Positions 10,620 through 22,310 of a stretch of DNA of 64,000 bases are shown here, piece after piece. Both the position numbers and the translations under genes were made by a program. Origin of the DNA: Gyromitra esculenta. Its lineage: Eukaryota > Ascomycota > Pezizomycetes > Pezizales > Discinaceae. The stretch's first letter is position 1. Each line of letters starts with the position of its first letter. The stretch lies in assembly GCA_038503075.1 (NCBI GenBank), contig JBCAML010000006.1:2282139-2346138 (forward strand), given 5' to 3'. The notes beneath the pieces are model-generated. The model was not told the origin of the DNA. It searched no databases and was given only the letters and a program-made list of their open reading frames with translations.

Positions 10620-13600
10620 ATGGCTTCAGGAGTAATTCTGCCAACTCCATCTCCTCCTGCACCTTCTGAACCACACACCGCCACTCCCCGGTCACCAGCT
10701 GAAGCTTTGACGCCGCTAATCAAATCCACTTTTAACACCTCTACTCTCTCGTTCTGGCTTAATGGTACTCGGTTGGTACTTGATAATGTTGACCCTGAAG
10801 CCACCCTTCTCGATTTCATCCGTTCGCAGCGTGGGCTGAAGGGAACTAAGCTTGGTTGTGGTGAGGGTGGCTGCGGAGCTTGCACAGTTGTTGTGCAACA
10901 GCTACTGCAGAATGGAAAAATTGAGCATTTGAGTATCAATGCTTGTTTGGCGCCGGTTATCAGCGGTAACTCTCGGCTTCTTTCGTCTTTTCTCTCTTCA
11001 ATAATAAAGAAACCTAACGGAGCGAAATACCAGTCGAGGGCAAACACGTCATTACCATCGAAGCTCTTGGGACAGCTTCAAATCCCCACCCATTACAAGA
11101 ACGAATTGCAAAACTTCATGGCTCACAATGCGGTTTTTGTACCCCTGGAATTGTCATGTCTCTGTACGCGTTACTGCGTAACGCTTACGACCCAATTACA
11201 AAAGTCTATCGTCTTAGCGAGGAGATGATCGAACTCGAAGGTGTCCTTGACGGCAATCTCTGTAGATGTACTGGCTATAAGCCAATTCTGGACGCGGCGA
11301 AGAGTTTCGTTAGAGAGGATTTGGGTGGCGTTGTGGTCGAAGGACCGAAGAGGGATGCCTCGGAAAAAGTAGAAGACGGACTGGGCGGGAATTATACGGC
11401 TACTGCAGTACCTAGTTCTTGCGGGCGCCCAGGAGGATGTTGTCGAGATAAAACGACTACTCCAGTTTCCTCGAGCGATGATGAATCGGCAGATACGAAT
11501 ATAACGGAAGTGTCGGATGTGCCTGTGACTGGGAGTAGTTACAGTGCCCCGTTGAAAACCTGTCGCCAGCCGGATTGCTGTCAGTTTCCGGCTGGAAATT
11601 CCAAGACCGAGACCGAGACCGAAGTACTATCGAAACCGAAAAACGGTTCTTATTCATTCCCGCAATTCAATTTCAAGTCCTACGAACCACATACAGAAAT
11701 TATTTTTCCGCCAGGCTTGCGGAAACATGTTAAGCATCCCATCTGCTTCGGTAATTCTAGGAAGGTTTGGTTTAGACCAACGACGCTCGCGCAACTGCTG
11801 GAGATCAAGAACGCATTCCCGTCGGCGAAGATTGTTGCTGGATCCTCGGAGGTTCAAGTGGAGATCAAATTTAAAAACTTGCAGTATGCTGTGGCCGTTT
11901 ATGTTGGTGAAATTGAGGAGCTCAAATCGTTTAGCGTAGATGAGGAAGCCGGAGAGGTTATTATTGGTGGTAATGCCCCTTTGACAATCGTGGAGCAAGA
12001 GTGCTTGAAGTGGTATAGCAAACTTGGGAAGAAAGGGTTGGTTCTAGAGGCACTCAGAAAGCAGTTGAGATATTTTGCGGGAAGACAGGTATTTATTTCT
12101 CGAGCTGTTACATTTGCAGGGGCTAATATTATTGGCAGATCCGTAACACTGCAACCGCAGCAGGAAATATCGCCACCGCATCTCCTATTTCAGATTTGAA
12201 TCCTGTGTTTGTTGCTTCGGGCACTATCTTGACGGCGCAGTCAATCTCTAAGGGGTCATTTCACATTCCAATGGCTGAGTTCTTTCTTGGTTATCGCTCT
12301 ACAGCATTGCCTGCGGACGCGGTAATCACAAAACTGACGATTCCTCTCGGTGTGGAAAATGAGGTTATTAAAGCTTATAAACAGGCCAAACGAAAGGACG
12401 ATGATATCGCTATTGTCACAGCTAGCTTAAAGGTCAATCTTGACAGTGAGGGGCTAGTGAAGGACATTTGCTTAGCATACGGAGGGCATGCCTCTAAACC
12501 CTAACCCTGAATGAGTGATCGCTGATGCTTTAATTAGGATGGCACCTATGACGGTTATGGCTAAGAATACCCAGGAAACGTTGATAGGCAAGAGATGGTT
12601 TGATAAAGACGTTCTGGAGCTGGCTATGAACGCCATGGAGAAGGATTTTAACTTGCCCTTCACGGTTCTTGGAGGCATGCCTACTTATAGAAAAACACTT
12701 GCGTTTTCATTCTTTTTCCGGTTTTGGCACGAGGTTGCTGCAGAGCTTAATCTTGAGACGGAGAGTGAAAAGGTCGATCAGGAGCTCATTCGAGAGATTC
12801 ATCGGGGTATCTCATTGGGATCAAGAGACAACGAAAACCCATATGAGCAACGAGTCGTGGGGAAGCAGATTCCTCATCTTTCTGGATTGAAGCAAGCTAC
12901 AGGCGAGGCTGAGTACATCGACGATCTACCTAAGTTTGATGGTGAGCTCTATGGTGGATTAATTCTGTCGGGGAAGGCCCATGCAAAGCTTCTGAAGTAG
13001 GTAGCCCGAACCTCACCGTAAGGTGGATTTAAAACTTATAATTTGTTCTATCGATAGAGTGGACTTTTCTCCCGCCCTTGAGGTTCCTGGGGTGCATGGT
13101 TATGTCGATCACCACGACATTCCAGAAGAACGCTCTTTTTGGGGTTCGGTGGTAAAGGATGAACGTTTCTTCGCTAAAGATATCGTTCAATCTCATGGTG
13201 AACCAATCGGTATGATTTTCGCAGAGACTGCCGCTATCGCCCAGGCGGCCTCAAAACTCGTCCATATTGAGTACGAGGATCTACCAGCAATCGTCACTAT
13301 CTCGGAAGCAATCGAGACGAACTCGTTTTACCCCCACGATCATCAGCTGAAACGTGGCACCCCGCCCTTAGAGGCGTTCATGGATTGCGACTTTATATTC
13401 GAAGGCGTGACAAAGATGGGTGGACAAGAGCACTTTTATCTTGAGACCAACGCTGCACTTGTCAATCCTAGGCCGGAGGATGGCGAGATGGAGGTTTGGT
13501 CTAGCACACAGAATATCATGGAGACGCAAGAATTTGTGTCGCAAGTAACTGGAGTACCGAGTTCTAGAATCGTCGCGAAAGTGAAACGTCTGGGCGGTGG

Positions 13601-15300
13601 CTTTGGTGGAAAGGAGAGTAGATCCGTTCAGTTGGCTTGTATTCTCGCTGTTGCAGCAAAGAAGTCAGGAAGGCCGATAAGGTGCATGCTTAATCGTGAC
13701 GAGGACATGTTAGTTACCGATTTATTCTCAAGCAGCTATGTAGACTCAAAATTTTGCTAACTTTTGTAGGATGACAACGGGTCAGCGAAATCCTTTCCAG
13801 GCCCACTGGAAGGTCGGGGTTTCGAAGGACGGCATGTTACAAGTTCTCGATGCGGATGTTTATAATAATGCCGGATACTCTAAGGATTTAAGTGCTGCTG
13901 TCATGGATCGTGCTCTTACGCATATGGAAAATAGCTACTGGATTCCACATGTTCATCTTCGCGGCCATGTGTGTAAGACGAATACCCACAGCAACACTGC
14001 GTTTCGAGGATTTGGCGCTCCCCAGGGAATGTATATCGCAGAATGCATCATGACCGAGGTTGCCGATGGTCTTGGGGTTTCAGTCGATGATCTGCGGCAA
14101 AAGAACTTGTACAAGGAAGGTCAACTAACGCCGTTCTTACAACGTCTTGAAGATTGGCATGTTCCACAAATTCTCAAAGAGATCCGCGAGGAGTCCGACT
14201 ATGACCTTCGCGTGAAGGAGGTTGAAGGATTCAATAGCACTCACAAGTGGAAGAAGCGGGGCATCTGCTGTATCCCCACCAAATTCGGCTTATCATTCGC
14301 CACAGCAGTTCACCTAAATCAAGCGGGAGCTCTCGTACATATTTATCACGATGGCTCAGTACTTCTCGCTCATGGTGGGACTGAAATGGGTCAGGGTCTT
14401 TATACGAAGATGTGCCAGATCGCAGCGCAGGAATTGAACGTTCCAATGGACTCTATTTTTACCAGCGAGACAGCTTCGAATACTGTTGCTAATACCTCAC
14501 CAACTGCTGCTTCTTCCGGAAGCGACCTGAACGGAATGGCGGTACAGAATGCTTGTAAACAACTAAATGAGCGTCTGGAACCGTACAGGGAAAGGTACGG
14601 CCGTGATGCGCCTATGAAGCAACTCGCGCACGCCGCATATCTTGACCGTGTCAATCTCTCAGCCAATGGCTTCTGGAAGATGCCTGATGTAGGGTTTCTT
14701 TGGGGCAATTACGTCGACCCACTGCCGATGTACTTCTATTTCACGCAGGGAGCGGCTATCTCAGAGGTGGAGCTCGATGTCTTGACTGGAGATCACACCG
14801 TGCTACGGACAGATATCAAGATGGATGTTGGAAGATCAATAAACCCAGCCATTGACTATGGCCAGATTGAAGGGGCTTTCGTACAAGGCCAGGGCCTATT
14901 TACGATGGAGGAAACGCTCTGGGTCTCGAATGGGGGTCAGTTGTTCACTCGCGGCCCAGGAACCTATAAAATCCCTGGCTTTTCAGACATTCCACAAGAT
15001 TTCCGAGTCAGTCTGTTGAAGGGAGTTCCGTGGGCTAAGCTACGGTCTATTCAGTCCTCGAAGGGAATTGGAGAACCGCCCTTGTTTTTGGGAGCAACAG
15101 TATTATTTGCGCTTCGAGAAGCAGTAAAGGCTGCGAGGAAGGAGATGGCCGTTGAAGGCGAGAGGGAGAAGGTATTAGCACTAGATTCGCCAGCGACGTC
15201 GGAAAGGTTACGGTTAGCTGTGGGAGATCGGATTGTGAAATGGGCAGCTGTGAAAGCGAAGGAAGGAGAAAAGGGGTTCTTCTCAGAGGCGCAATCTTAA
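10620..15300 (+). CDS. XDH: Xanthine dehydrogenase (molybdenum hydroxylase, 1462 aa, six exons)
   Basis: It oxidises hypoxanthine to xanthine and then to uric acid in purine breakdown. Exons: 10620-10965, 11034-12088, 12139-12485, 12538-12996, 13058-13708, 13770-15300 (4389 bp). The first 2Fe-2S domain has CGEGGCGAC; the second has QCGFCTPG and LCRCTGY. The FAD domain includes [16 protein letters not shown] and [13 protein letters not shown] across intron 2. The Mo-cofactor domains contain [11 protein letters not shown] (substrate-binding Glu), [23 protein letters not shown] (substrate-binding Arg) and KGIGEPP with the catalytic Glu, all consistent with a working purine hydroxylase. A Cys-rich insert ([15 protein letters not shown]) lies between the second iron-sulphur and FAD domains. 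Introns are 50-68 bp; intron 3 is GC-AG. In Aspergillus this gene is hxA. Confidence 0.96.
12486..12537 (+). other. GC-AG intron (intron 3 of the xanthine dehydrogenase gene)
   Basis: The family sequence [18 protein letters not shown] is restored only if the 52 bp from GCATGC to TTAG are removed. The donor is then GC rather than GT, and the first of several in-frame stops lies inside the removed piece. No GT donor nearby gives the right phase. The intron also contains AAACCCTAACCCT, which resembles telomere repeat. Confidence 0.8.
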
Positions 15301-15870
15301 TGAAGGAAATGATTGTATTTGTTTGTTTTGGGTTGTGTGAATCTTTGGTTGTCTGTATTTTTGTTTATGTGGGCATTCGTTTTGACGTACTTTCTCCAAT
15401 CTCGTATTTTGATCTGAAGCGCTCTTTGCGTGTTTTTTTTGCGTGCTAGTATCTGCGAGTTACAAAATACATATGCAGACTCGACTAGAAAATATCCGAA
15501 AGAACGTTGATTTGTTTCATCCTAGGATCCTCGCTTACGCGAGTGCGTGTAGACGGGGTTCGCGGCTATTGGATTTACGCTAAAGCTCGCTATATATCGA
15601 CATGTACGTGCCAGGTTTAAAATGATCGTCATGCTAAAAAACTAGTCAACTACTATCAGCTTGTCTATACATGTGTTCCGTCCTATATGTCAAGATATGG
15701 GATTTGCAAAGCGTACATACCGTTTACCAATATTGGCAAATAGTATAACTTTTAATATGGGTTGTTCCATAAGCAGAGCTTGTACTGTATGCCAATTTTT
15801 TAATTTCTAAAAATTTGAAAATAGATTTTTACTAGCCAAAATAATTTTTGTGGGCTGGCAGGAAAAAGAT

Positions 15871-15990
15871 CCTCCATCTCTGAAACACCCCACCAGCGAA
15901 ACATCCCATCCTCTATCCCAGAAACATCTAGCGAAACACCCTTCCAGCGAAACACCCTCCATTCTAGAAACATCTTTGCAGTGAAACATC
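15871..15990 (+). repeat. Degenerate short tandem array, GCGAAACA-type units
   Basis: About eight units of the form (G/T)(C/A)GAAACAYCC or GAAACATC, spaced 12-22 bp apart and separated by C/T-rich spacers, lie in the middle of the foldback element. Confidence 0.6.
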
Positions 15991-16030
15991 ATAAAAAAAA
16001 TCAGTTTTTACTTTTGAGTGTTTTTGTTGC

Positions 16031-16103
16031 TTGTTTTGATTTTGATCTTGACTTGTTTTGATCTTGACTTGTTTTGATTTTGCTTTGATTTGATTTTGTT
16101 TTT
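16031..16103 (+). repeat. TTGATCTTGACTTGTTT tandem repeat
   Basis: A T/G-rich array follows the GAAACA array; the unit TTTTGATCTTGACTTG is seen twice, with further partial units (TTTTGATTTTG, TTTGATTTGATTTTG). Confidence 0.65.
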
Positions 16104-16320
16104 TCGGATTATAAAACCAGTTTATTTCTAGGTATGCTTTGGATATAGAGCAACACTTTTAATATGGGTTGTACCAAATACAAAGTTGTTCTGTTTGCAA
16201 ATATTTGTATATGGTACATTGAACTTTGGAAGTAGAATGTACTATTTGGAAATGGTTTGAACGCTTTGCAAATCCCATATCTTGGCATATGGGACAGAAC
16301 ACATGTACATAGCAACAGCA

Positions 16321-18734
16321 TGGCCCTGGCGTGATATTACCCATTCACCAGTTCTCACTCGCACTCTTGGCGCTTTAGAATTTATCCCACAGAATCATAA
16401 TATATAAATAATAGTTCTGGAAAAATAGGCTAGGCGCAAAACGGCACAGAGTACATATTTAAAAATAATTACGTTTTTGTACAAGAGCGTCGGCAGGGTA
16501 AATAAATAAGCTGAGGTACTTACAGGTCAGGGGTATGGGGATGGTACGGTAACCTCATGTATATTGGAACGGATAAACCAACCGCTCCATCGGGGCATCC
16601 ATACCCCGAGCTCTCTCAGAGTTGTAGTGACTACACGTACGCGTTAATTACCTTTCATGGATTTCAATAGAGTAAGGTTTTCCTCAGAATTTTGCTACCA
16701 TACCTCAAAAATGGCAGATGTTTGACTATTCCACCCTAAGTAGAGCGATTTTAAATTCCATTATTCTAGAACAATAAACATTGCTTCGGCCGTAAACTAC
16801 GGTTTCTCCTACGATACCACTAATTTTTTTAAAAGTGAACCATGATTATGCCCTATTAATCCCCGCGATAGAAACTTTAATTTACTAATTCTGGAATATA
16901 AAAACAACCTCATGCCTCCGAAGAACGTCGTCTTTGAAAGGTGGGGAATATATGTGTTGCTGTAAGTGGACCGTCGGAAACAATCCAGCGACACGCAAGA
17001 TATCAGACCCCTGAAAAAATCGCGGAGCACTTCCGTTGAATTCTCCTATTCTCCTTGTCGCGTAAAACGTAAATCCTATTAAACAAACTGCCGGGCCGCT
17101 ATCCGGATCATAATACGCGCATCCCACTGGCCCGGGGAATTTTAAGATTTGAGTGCGAGGATGTATTATCAACCGGACGAAAGGAGAGTTTGGTTCATCC
17201 CTACCAAAGTTCTGAAGCCTATTGCCACCCAGCTGCAAATCTATCTCCTTGTCCTGGCCCTTGCGCGTGGCCGTATCGGGGTAATAATTAATTAGATTAT
17301 AGTATAATGCGCAATCGTGCCTTAAAATTTAGTTCTGTCTGCGTTTCTCTCTCAACTATAGGTTTGTAGAATTGAGCACAGCTTAAGTTTGGTTCATCAA
17401 CTTGGCGACCTTTCATGACGTTGTTGCAATATCTACTTGAAAGGCGCCTTTACTCCAGCTCTTGCAATCTGGGTCTCGGAATTTAACTTGGAACCAGAAT
17501 ACTATGGCCTCATTTAAGATATTTCATCTCATCATTCCACCACCCTCTCTCGGCCTTCCGAGTAGGTCGCCTATATATGTACTACTGATGCTTCCTCATA
17601 GCCTCAGCAGCGAATTGGGAGAACAGCTCACTGAAGCTGGTTACTACTACTTCCTGTGTCACGTTTGGCACTTTGATTCGCGGGGATATAGACTACGCAA
17701 GGGTCAAGCTTCTGCGACCGGCAGGTAGCTATCCCGCACCGTGGTTAATTCAGGCACAGAGGCAAATTTGCGTATCGATCATGCAGAAGCCTATATCAAT
17801 GATTCCTCAGCCGTATATTTGCATTTTCCAGTTCTGATTTCGAGCGTCGCGAGAACTACGTACTCTTACTACCGGGGTCTCCCCCACAGTAGCTAGGAAA
17901 GTATCCAAGTTTATAGAACTACTCCAAAATAGTCGATATAACTTGGAAATTATTTGCTGCTCTAACTAGCGCCATAAGCATGAATTGATACAATCTACTA
18001 TGGAATCTGATTATCGTCCAAATTCCGATAAGTTTATATCTAGCTGTGAAGGGCAGCTAGAATGCAGCTGTAAATATTCTGCTAACCTCTAATAGGTTAC
18101 GAAAGTCAGACGTGCAATTATTAGGGAGGGTTTGCAGCGAAGTGCGTACTAGGCTGCGGGGCAGTTACCAAGGTGGTGGCAGGGAAGCGACAGGCAGAAT
18201 ACAGAACTGGAAAAGCTCAAGAAAAATGAAGACTATTTTTTACATTAAATTAGTGCAATGAAGAGTTCATACCATAGAAGAAATAAACTATGCTAGGAGC
18301 ATGTAAACAAATACTTTGAGTGGTTGACCAGACCTCATTCATGGCACTAGTGGACACTACTTGTGCAACCTCATTCAAGATTTATTTTTCACCAACCAGA
18401 TCGATCGCCCCTGCTTTAGTACGCACTCCGCTGAAAAGCCTCCCTAATATATGCATCTATTCCCTCGGAAGTTAACATGGTCATCCCCTGCTTCTAGTGA
18501 CTGGGTAACGATGGATATTAAATATCATACATGAACATTTTTGAGGTGTAAATCCCTGTCTTGACAAATGTTTATTGCGTTAGTCAAGCATCACGGCCTT
18601 CGAACAACGGTTCATTGCACTAGCTCACCCCAAGTATCCTTAAAAGTTAACGGATCTCGGTCCGGAGCGTCGCAGATCAGATTTATTTGTTGAATTCAAA
18701 AGCGGAGGTCATTGTGAGTAGTGTTTAGATTTTG
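16321..18734. other. Intergenic stretch, nothing recognised
   Basis: About 2.4 kb holds only short unsupported frames and no recognisable gene. The right end is the upstream region of the mannanase gene. Confidence 0.5.
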
Positions 18735-18740
18735 TATAAA
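18735..18740 (+). promoter_or_regulatory. TATA box of the mannanase gene
   Basis: TATAAA lies 80 bp upstream of the start codon at 18820, the usual spacing for a fungal gene with a short leader. Confidence 0.55.
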
Positions 18741-18819
18741 TTGAGAGAGTATATCCAACGACAAGTTTTCATCAGAGCCAAACACTACCCTTATACGCAT
18801 ATTTGATATTCTCTTCATA

Positions 18820-20363
18820 ATGCGCGCCTCCAACTCGCACGGATTTTTGGAGATTCTATGCCTTGCAGTTCTCGGGCTTCAGAATTCCGGTCTAGCCCTA
18901 GCTGATACCTTTGAAGCCGAGGCTGGTACTCTCATCGGAGTCTCGGTCGCCACTGCTGTTTCTGGTTATAGTGGTTCAGGCTATGTCACTGGCTTCGATG
19001 CGGATACTGATGCTGTTACCGTATGGCCATGGATAACGCAAGCTGGCCAATACAGCCTGTCAGTTCGCTATCGAGCCTCGTATGGCGAAAAGCAGGCTAC
19101 TATTGTCGTCAATGGCGCAGCCACTGGGTCACTTGTGCTTCCAGCTTGCTCGGGATTCTGCACCGTATCTGCCGGAACGATAACTTTGGGCACAGGTATG
19201 TCCCCTGAATACTCCGGCTTTAGCCCGTGAGGTTAACGAAATGGTTGTTTTAGGCTCCATTGGGGTGGGCCTTAAAAGCAACTGGGGTTATTATGACATT
19301 GACTCTTTCACGATCACGTATAGCGGTAGCTCGAGCGGTGGTGGTACTGGGTCTGTGACTTCCTCGCCTATTGATGGATCGGCAACTTCTGGTGCCAGAG
19401 CACTCTTGAAGTATATTCAGAAACAATACGGGACAAACTATCTTTCCGGTCAACAAGATCCCGCGAGTTTAGCATGGGTTACCCAGAATATCGGAAAGAC
19501 ACCAGCAATACTTGGTAACGACTTCATCGAGTATTCGCCATCCAGAGTAAGTTCATTCCAATCTCTTGTAAGGTTGGCTATACCGACTTATGACGAAATA
19601 GGTAGCAAACGGCGCCACATCAACCGCTGTCGAGGACGCCATAAGTTTCGATAGTCGCGGCGGGATTAATGCGTTTGTTTGGCATTGGAATGCGCCTACT
19701 GGCTTGATCAATACCTCAGGGAAAGAGTGGTGGCGTGGATTCTACACAGATTCCACGACGTTTGATGTCGCAGCAGCGCTCAACGAGGGTACTTCTGGAG
19801 CCAACTACAAACTTCTTCTTCGCGATATCGATGCAATTGCTGTTCAGATCCAGCGTCTCTCAAATGCCGGTATCCCCATCCTCTTTCGTCCACTGCACGA
19901 GCCGGAAGGCGGTTGGTTTTGGTGGGGAGCCAAAGGCTCGGCCGCTTTCAAGACGCTCTGGAATCTCGTCTACGACCGAATCGTCAATTACCATGGCCTC
20001 CACAACATGATTTGGGTTTGCAACACAGCAGACTCAAACTGGTATCCTGGAAACAGCAAATGCGATATTGCTACAATCGACGTGTACGCCTCTGCCGGCG
20101 ACCACGGGGCTCTTCTAAGCCAGTATAATGCGCTGAAATCGCTTACCGGAGGTGCAAGGGTTATTGCTTTATCTGAAGTTGGTGTTATCCCGGATGCTGA
20201 CGCGATGACATCTTCTGGCGCACCTTGGGCGTACTGGGTGACTTGGGCTGGAGAGTTTATTAACGATGGCAACTACAACTCGCGTTCGTTTTTGACATCG
20301 GTTTACAACAACGCCAGAACTATCACTTTGGATAAGCTGGGGTCGTGGAAGTCGACTACTTAG
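18820..20363 (+). CDS. Secreted endo-beta-1,4-mannanase, CBM35-GH26 (476 aa, three exons)
   Basis: It would cut mannan or galactomannan of plant walls outside the cell. Exons are 18820-19195, 19254-19546 and 19602-20363; introns of 58 and 55 bp have GTATGT and GTAAGT donors. A signal peptide (residues 1 to about 28, hydrophobic core and a likely cut after LALA) precedes a CBM35-like module (about 30-155; FEAEAGTL at its start and YDIDSFTI at its end). A Gly/Ser linker then leads to the GH26 domain (about 180-470). The acid/base Glu is in [15 protein letters not shown] and the nucleophile Glu in VIALSEVG. Length and domain order match known fungal CBM35-GH26 enzymes. The gene stands alone, with no other wall-degrading gene in the window. 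Confidence 0.94.
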
Positions 20364-20878
20364 GTTGTGGCCTTAGGGATTTGGTTTGTTTCGTAAATCT
20401 GTTATCTTTGTGGTCAATGATTTTGTCACATAGTGGTTATTTAGACTATGATTCATACCCGTACATCGTACGAATGGAAAGAAGACATTCTAGCAACCGC
20501 TACTTCCGGATATGCTTTCTGTATGCTTGGCGAACGTAACTGTTTCATTCCAACGTGCGCCTCCTTCGTTTGATTCAGCAAATTTAGGTGACTGTCTCAG
20601 TATGTGTAAACTCAGCAAAAGATTTTAGTAACTGTATGCACGCAGCCTATGTTCATCGAAGCCACGTTAGGCACTGGTTGTACCACCTGTCCATTTACCA
20701 TCCCGCAGGCACTTCAAGTTAAAACAGCAGTCGCAGAACTGGCTCCTGAAGAATTGGCAGCTCACTACCTATTAGATCGATTACCCAACTGGCTCCTATA
20801 ATTAACCTATGGTTTCCCATTCAACTGTGAATATAAGGTTGTTGTTTTTTTTGCCCTCTTTGTTGAGTTGTTTATAGG

Positions 20879-21300
20879 CTATACATATGTTCCGACCGGT
20901 TTGATAAAGAGGCCAAGTTTAGAAACCGGTTGACCGGTTTCTAAAGTGTTGTTTGCAGTTGGCCGGTTTCTCAAGTGTAGCAACCATCCCGTTAGCCTCT
21001 CTCTACACTATGGCTTTTACGCGGCTTGAGAAGACAATTAAATCAAGTGGAGAGAAAAAAGTCAGGCAATGGCGATAGTACCTGTTCTAGAGGAGTAGCG
21101 TGCTCATGTTTTCCATTATATACATAACTTATACAAGGTAAAAAAAAAATACTTGAGGTATCTGCCAGTCCAAATTTCGCTTTAGGTACCGGCCAGCCGA
21201 TACATCAAGTTGGACGGTTTATAAACCGGTTGACCCATTGGTAAAGCGGCCTGGCCAGTTTGTCAACCGGCAATCTTGAGAAACCGGCCAGAACACATAC
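20879..21300. mobile_element. Foldback (TIR) element rich in ACCGGTT motifs, about 420 bp
   Basis: Termini CTATACATATGTTCCGACCGG on the left and, inverted, GTATGTGTTCTGGCCGG on the right bound DNA in which CCGGTTTCT / AACCGGTTGACC motifs recur in both orientations (at least eight). The interior is non-coding. The terminal CTATACAT(A/G)TGTTCYG also matches the ends of the 15655-16320 element, so the two probably belong to one superfamily. Confidence 0.6.
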
Positions 21301-22310
21301 AATCCCAGAAACCTCTTAATGGTCGACGCATAAAAATCTTTCAATCTCACATCTAAGGCCCAAAGCCTGCCCTCCGCATTTTTTTTGCTAGGGTACTATT
21401 GGCCTTAGTACATTAAATAGTACATTCTCCAGTACATAACCTAATAAGACCACACGCATTTACCTAAACATCTACTGGCACGTTTTCCTTTAAATTCCCC
21501 ATCAAAATAGTACCACATTTACTGACGCATTGAGCCATGCACTCCCGCATCTTATAGAGTCCTTACTTTTTCTTGCTTCTGAATTCCTTGCTTCTAAATT
21601 GTCCCGGGGACTCTTGTATTTTCGATGATTTAATTAAAGTGCTAAAAATACAAACGCGGATTCCGGGAACCGGAGACCTGGCGATCGGTTTCTGCCGAGC
21701 GCGCCCCGCCCTAAATGAGTTAATTGCCAATTTCCCAGTGGCTGTTTTTCATCGCGGCTGAGTACTTTCTATCACTAATCAGTTTAACCTTTTAAGCCGC
21801 ATGCTGAGCCCCTGAGCGGCAATCACAATCTTCCACAACATGTCGCCATTCCATTCGCATCACCAGTCCTCTCCTGATTCTCATTCTCTCTACGTTCTGG
21901 ATGAGTATGCCACTCTTGCAATTCTGCTCTTTCTCGTAATCTGTTCTTCCCAACCTCCTCCCAGCTCATATATTTCTTTTTATTTGCTCTTGCTAATCTC
22001 CCTTCCCCTCCCATAGATCTGCCAGAAGTTGGATGCTCCCTCCAAGTTATCAAACCTCAGAGATATGGAAATACCGGATTCATAACTTCTGACATTAGCC
22101 TGGGGAATTCAATATATTAAAGCACCTCGGCCCGGTATTTGAGTGGACTCAGTTTTTATCCCTGTTCTCCGCCACCGTGTTTTTCGCCTGGCATTGATCG
22201 AGGGTTAGGGTTATTTATGATCACCCAATATACGTGTCAACCTTCACTACCCGACTTCCCCTCAATCCTCGCAGACTCGATTAAACACGAGCAATCTAAT
22301 AGGAAATTAT
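21301..22310. other. Intergenic stretch, nothing recognised
   Basis: Short unsupported frames only. The last few hundred bases are the upstream region of the PD-(D/E)XK-like gene. Confidence 0.5.

Larger units (their letters stand above)
15655..16320. mobile_element. Foldback (TIR) element, non-autonomous, about 665 bp
   Basis: The left end (about 15661-15714) and right end (16261-16320) are inverted copies: ACATGTGTTC and AAGATATGGGATTTGCAAAG on the left have their complements on the right with a few substitutions. A second motif, ACTTTTAATATGGGTTGT, occurs as a direct repeat at 15748-15765 and 16155-16172. The interior is non-coding and carries two short tandem arrays. No clear target duplication was found. 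Confidence 0.65.

Noticed and set aside
10580..11047. 155-codon frame on the minus strand over the start of the xanthine dehydrogenase gene
   Set aside because: It is antisense to a strongly supported iron-sulphur domain and has no motif of its own.
651..17000. CRISPR arrays, riboswitches, origins, rRNA or tRNA genes
   Set aside because: None was recognised in this part or elsewhere in the window; CRISPR arrays are also not expected in a fungal nuclear genome.
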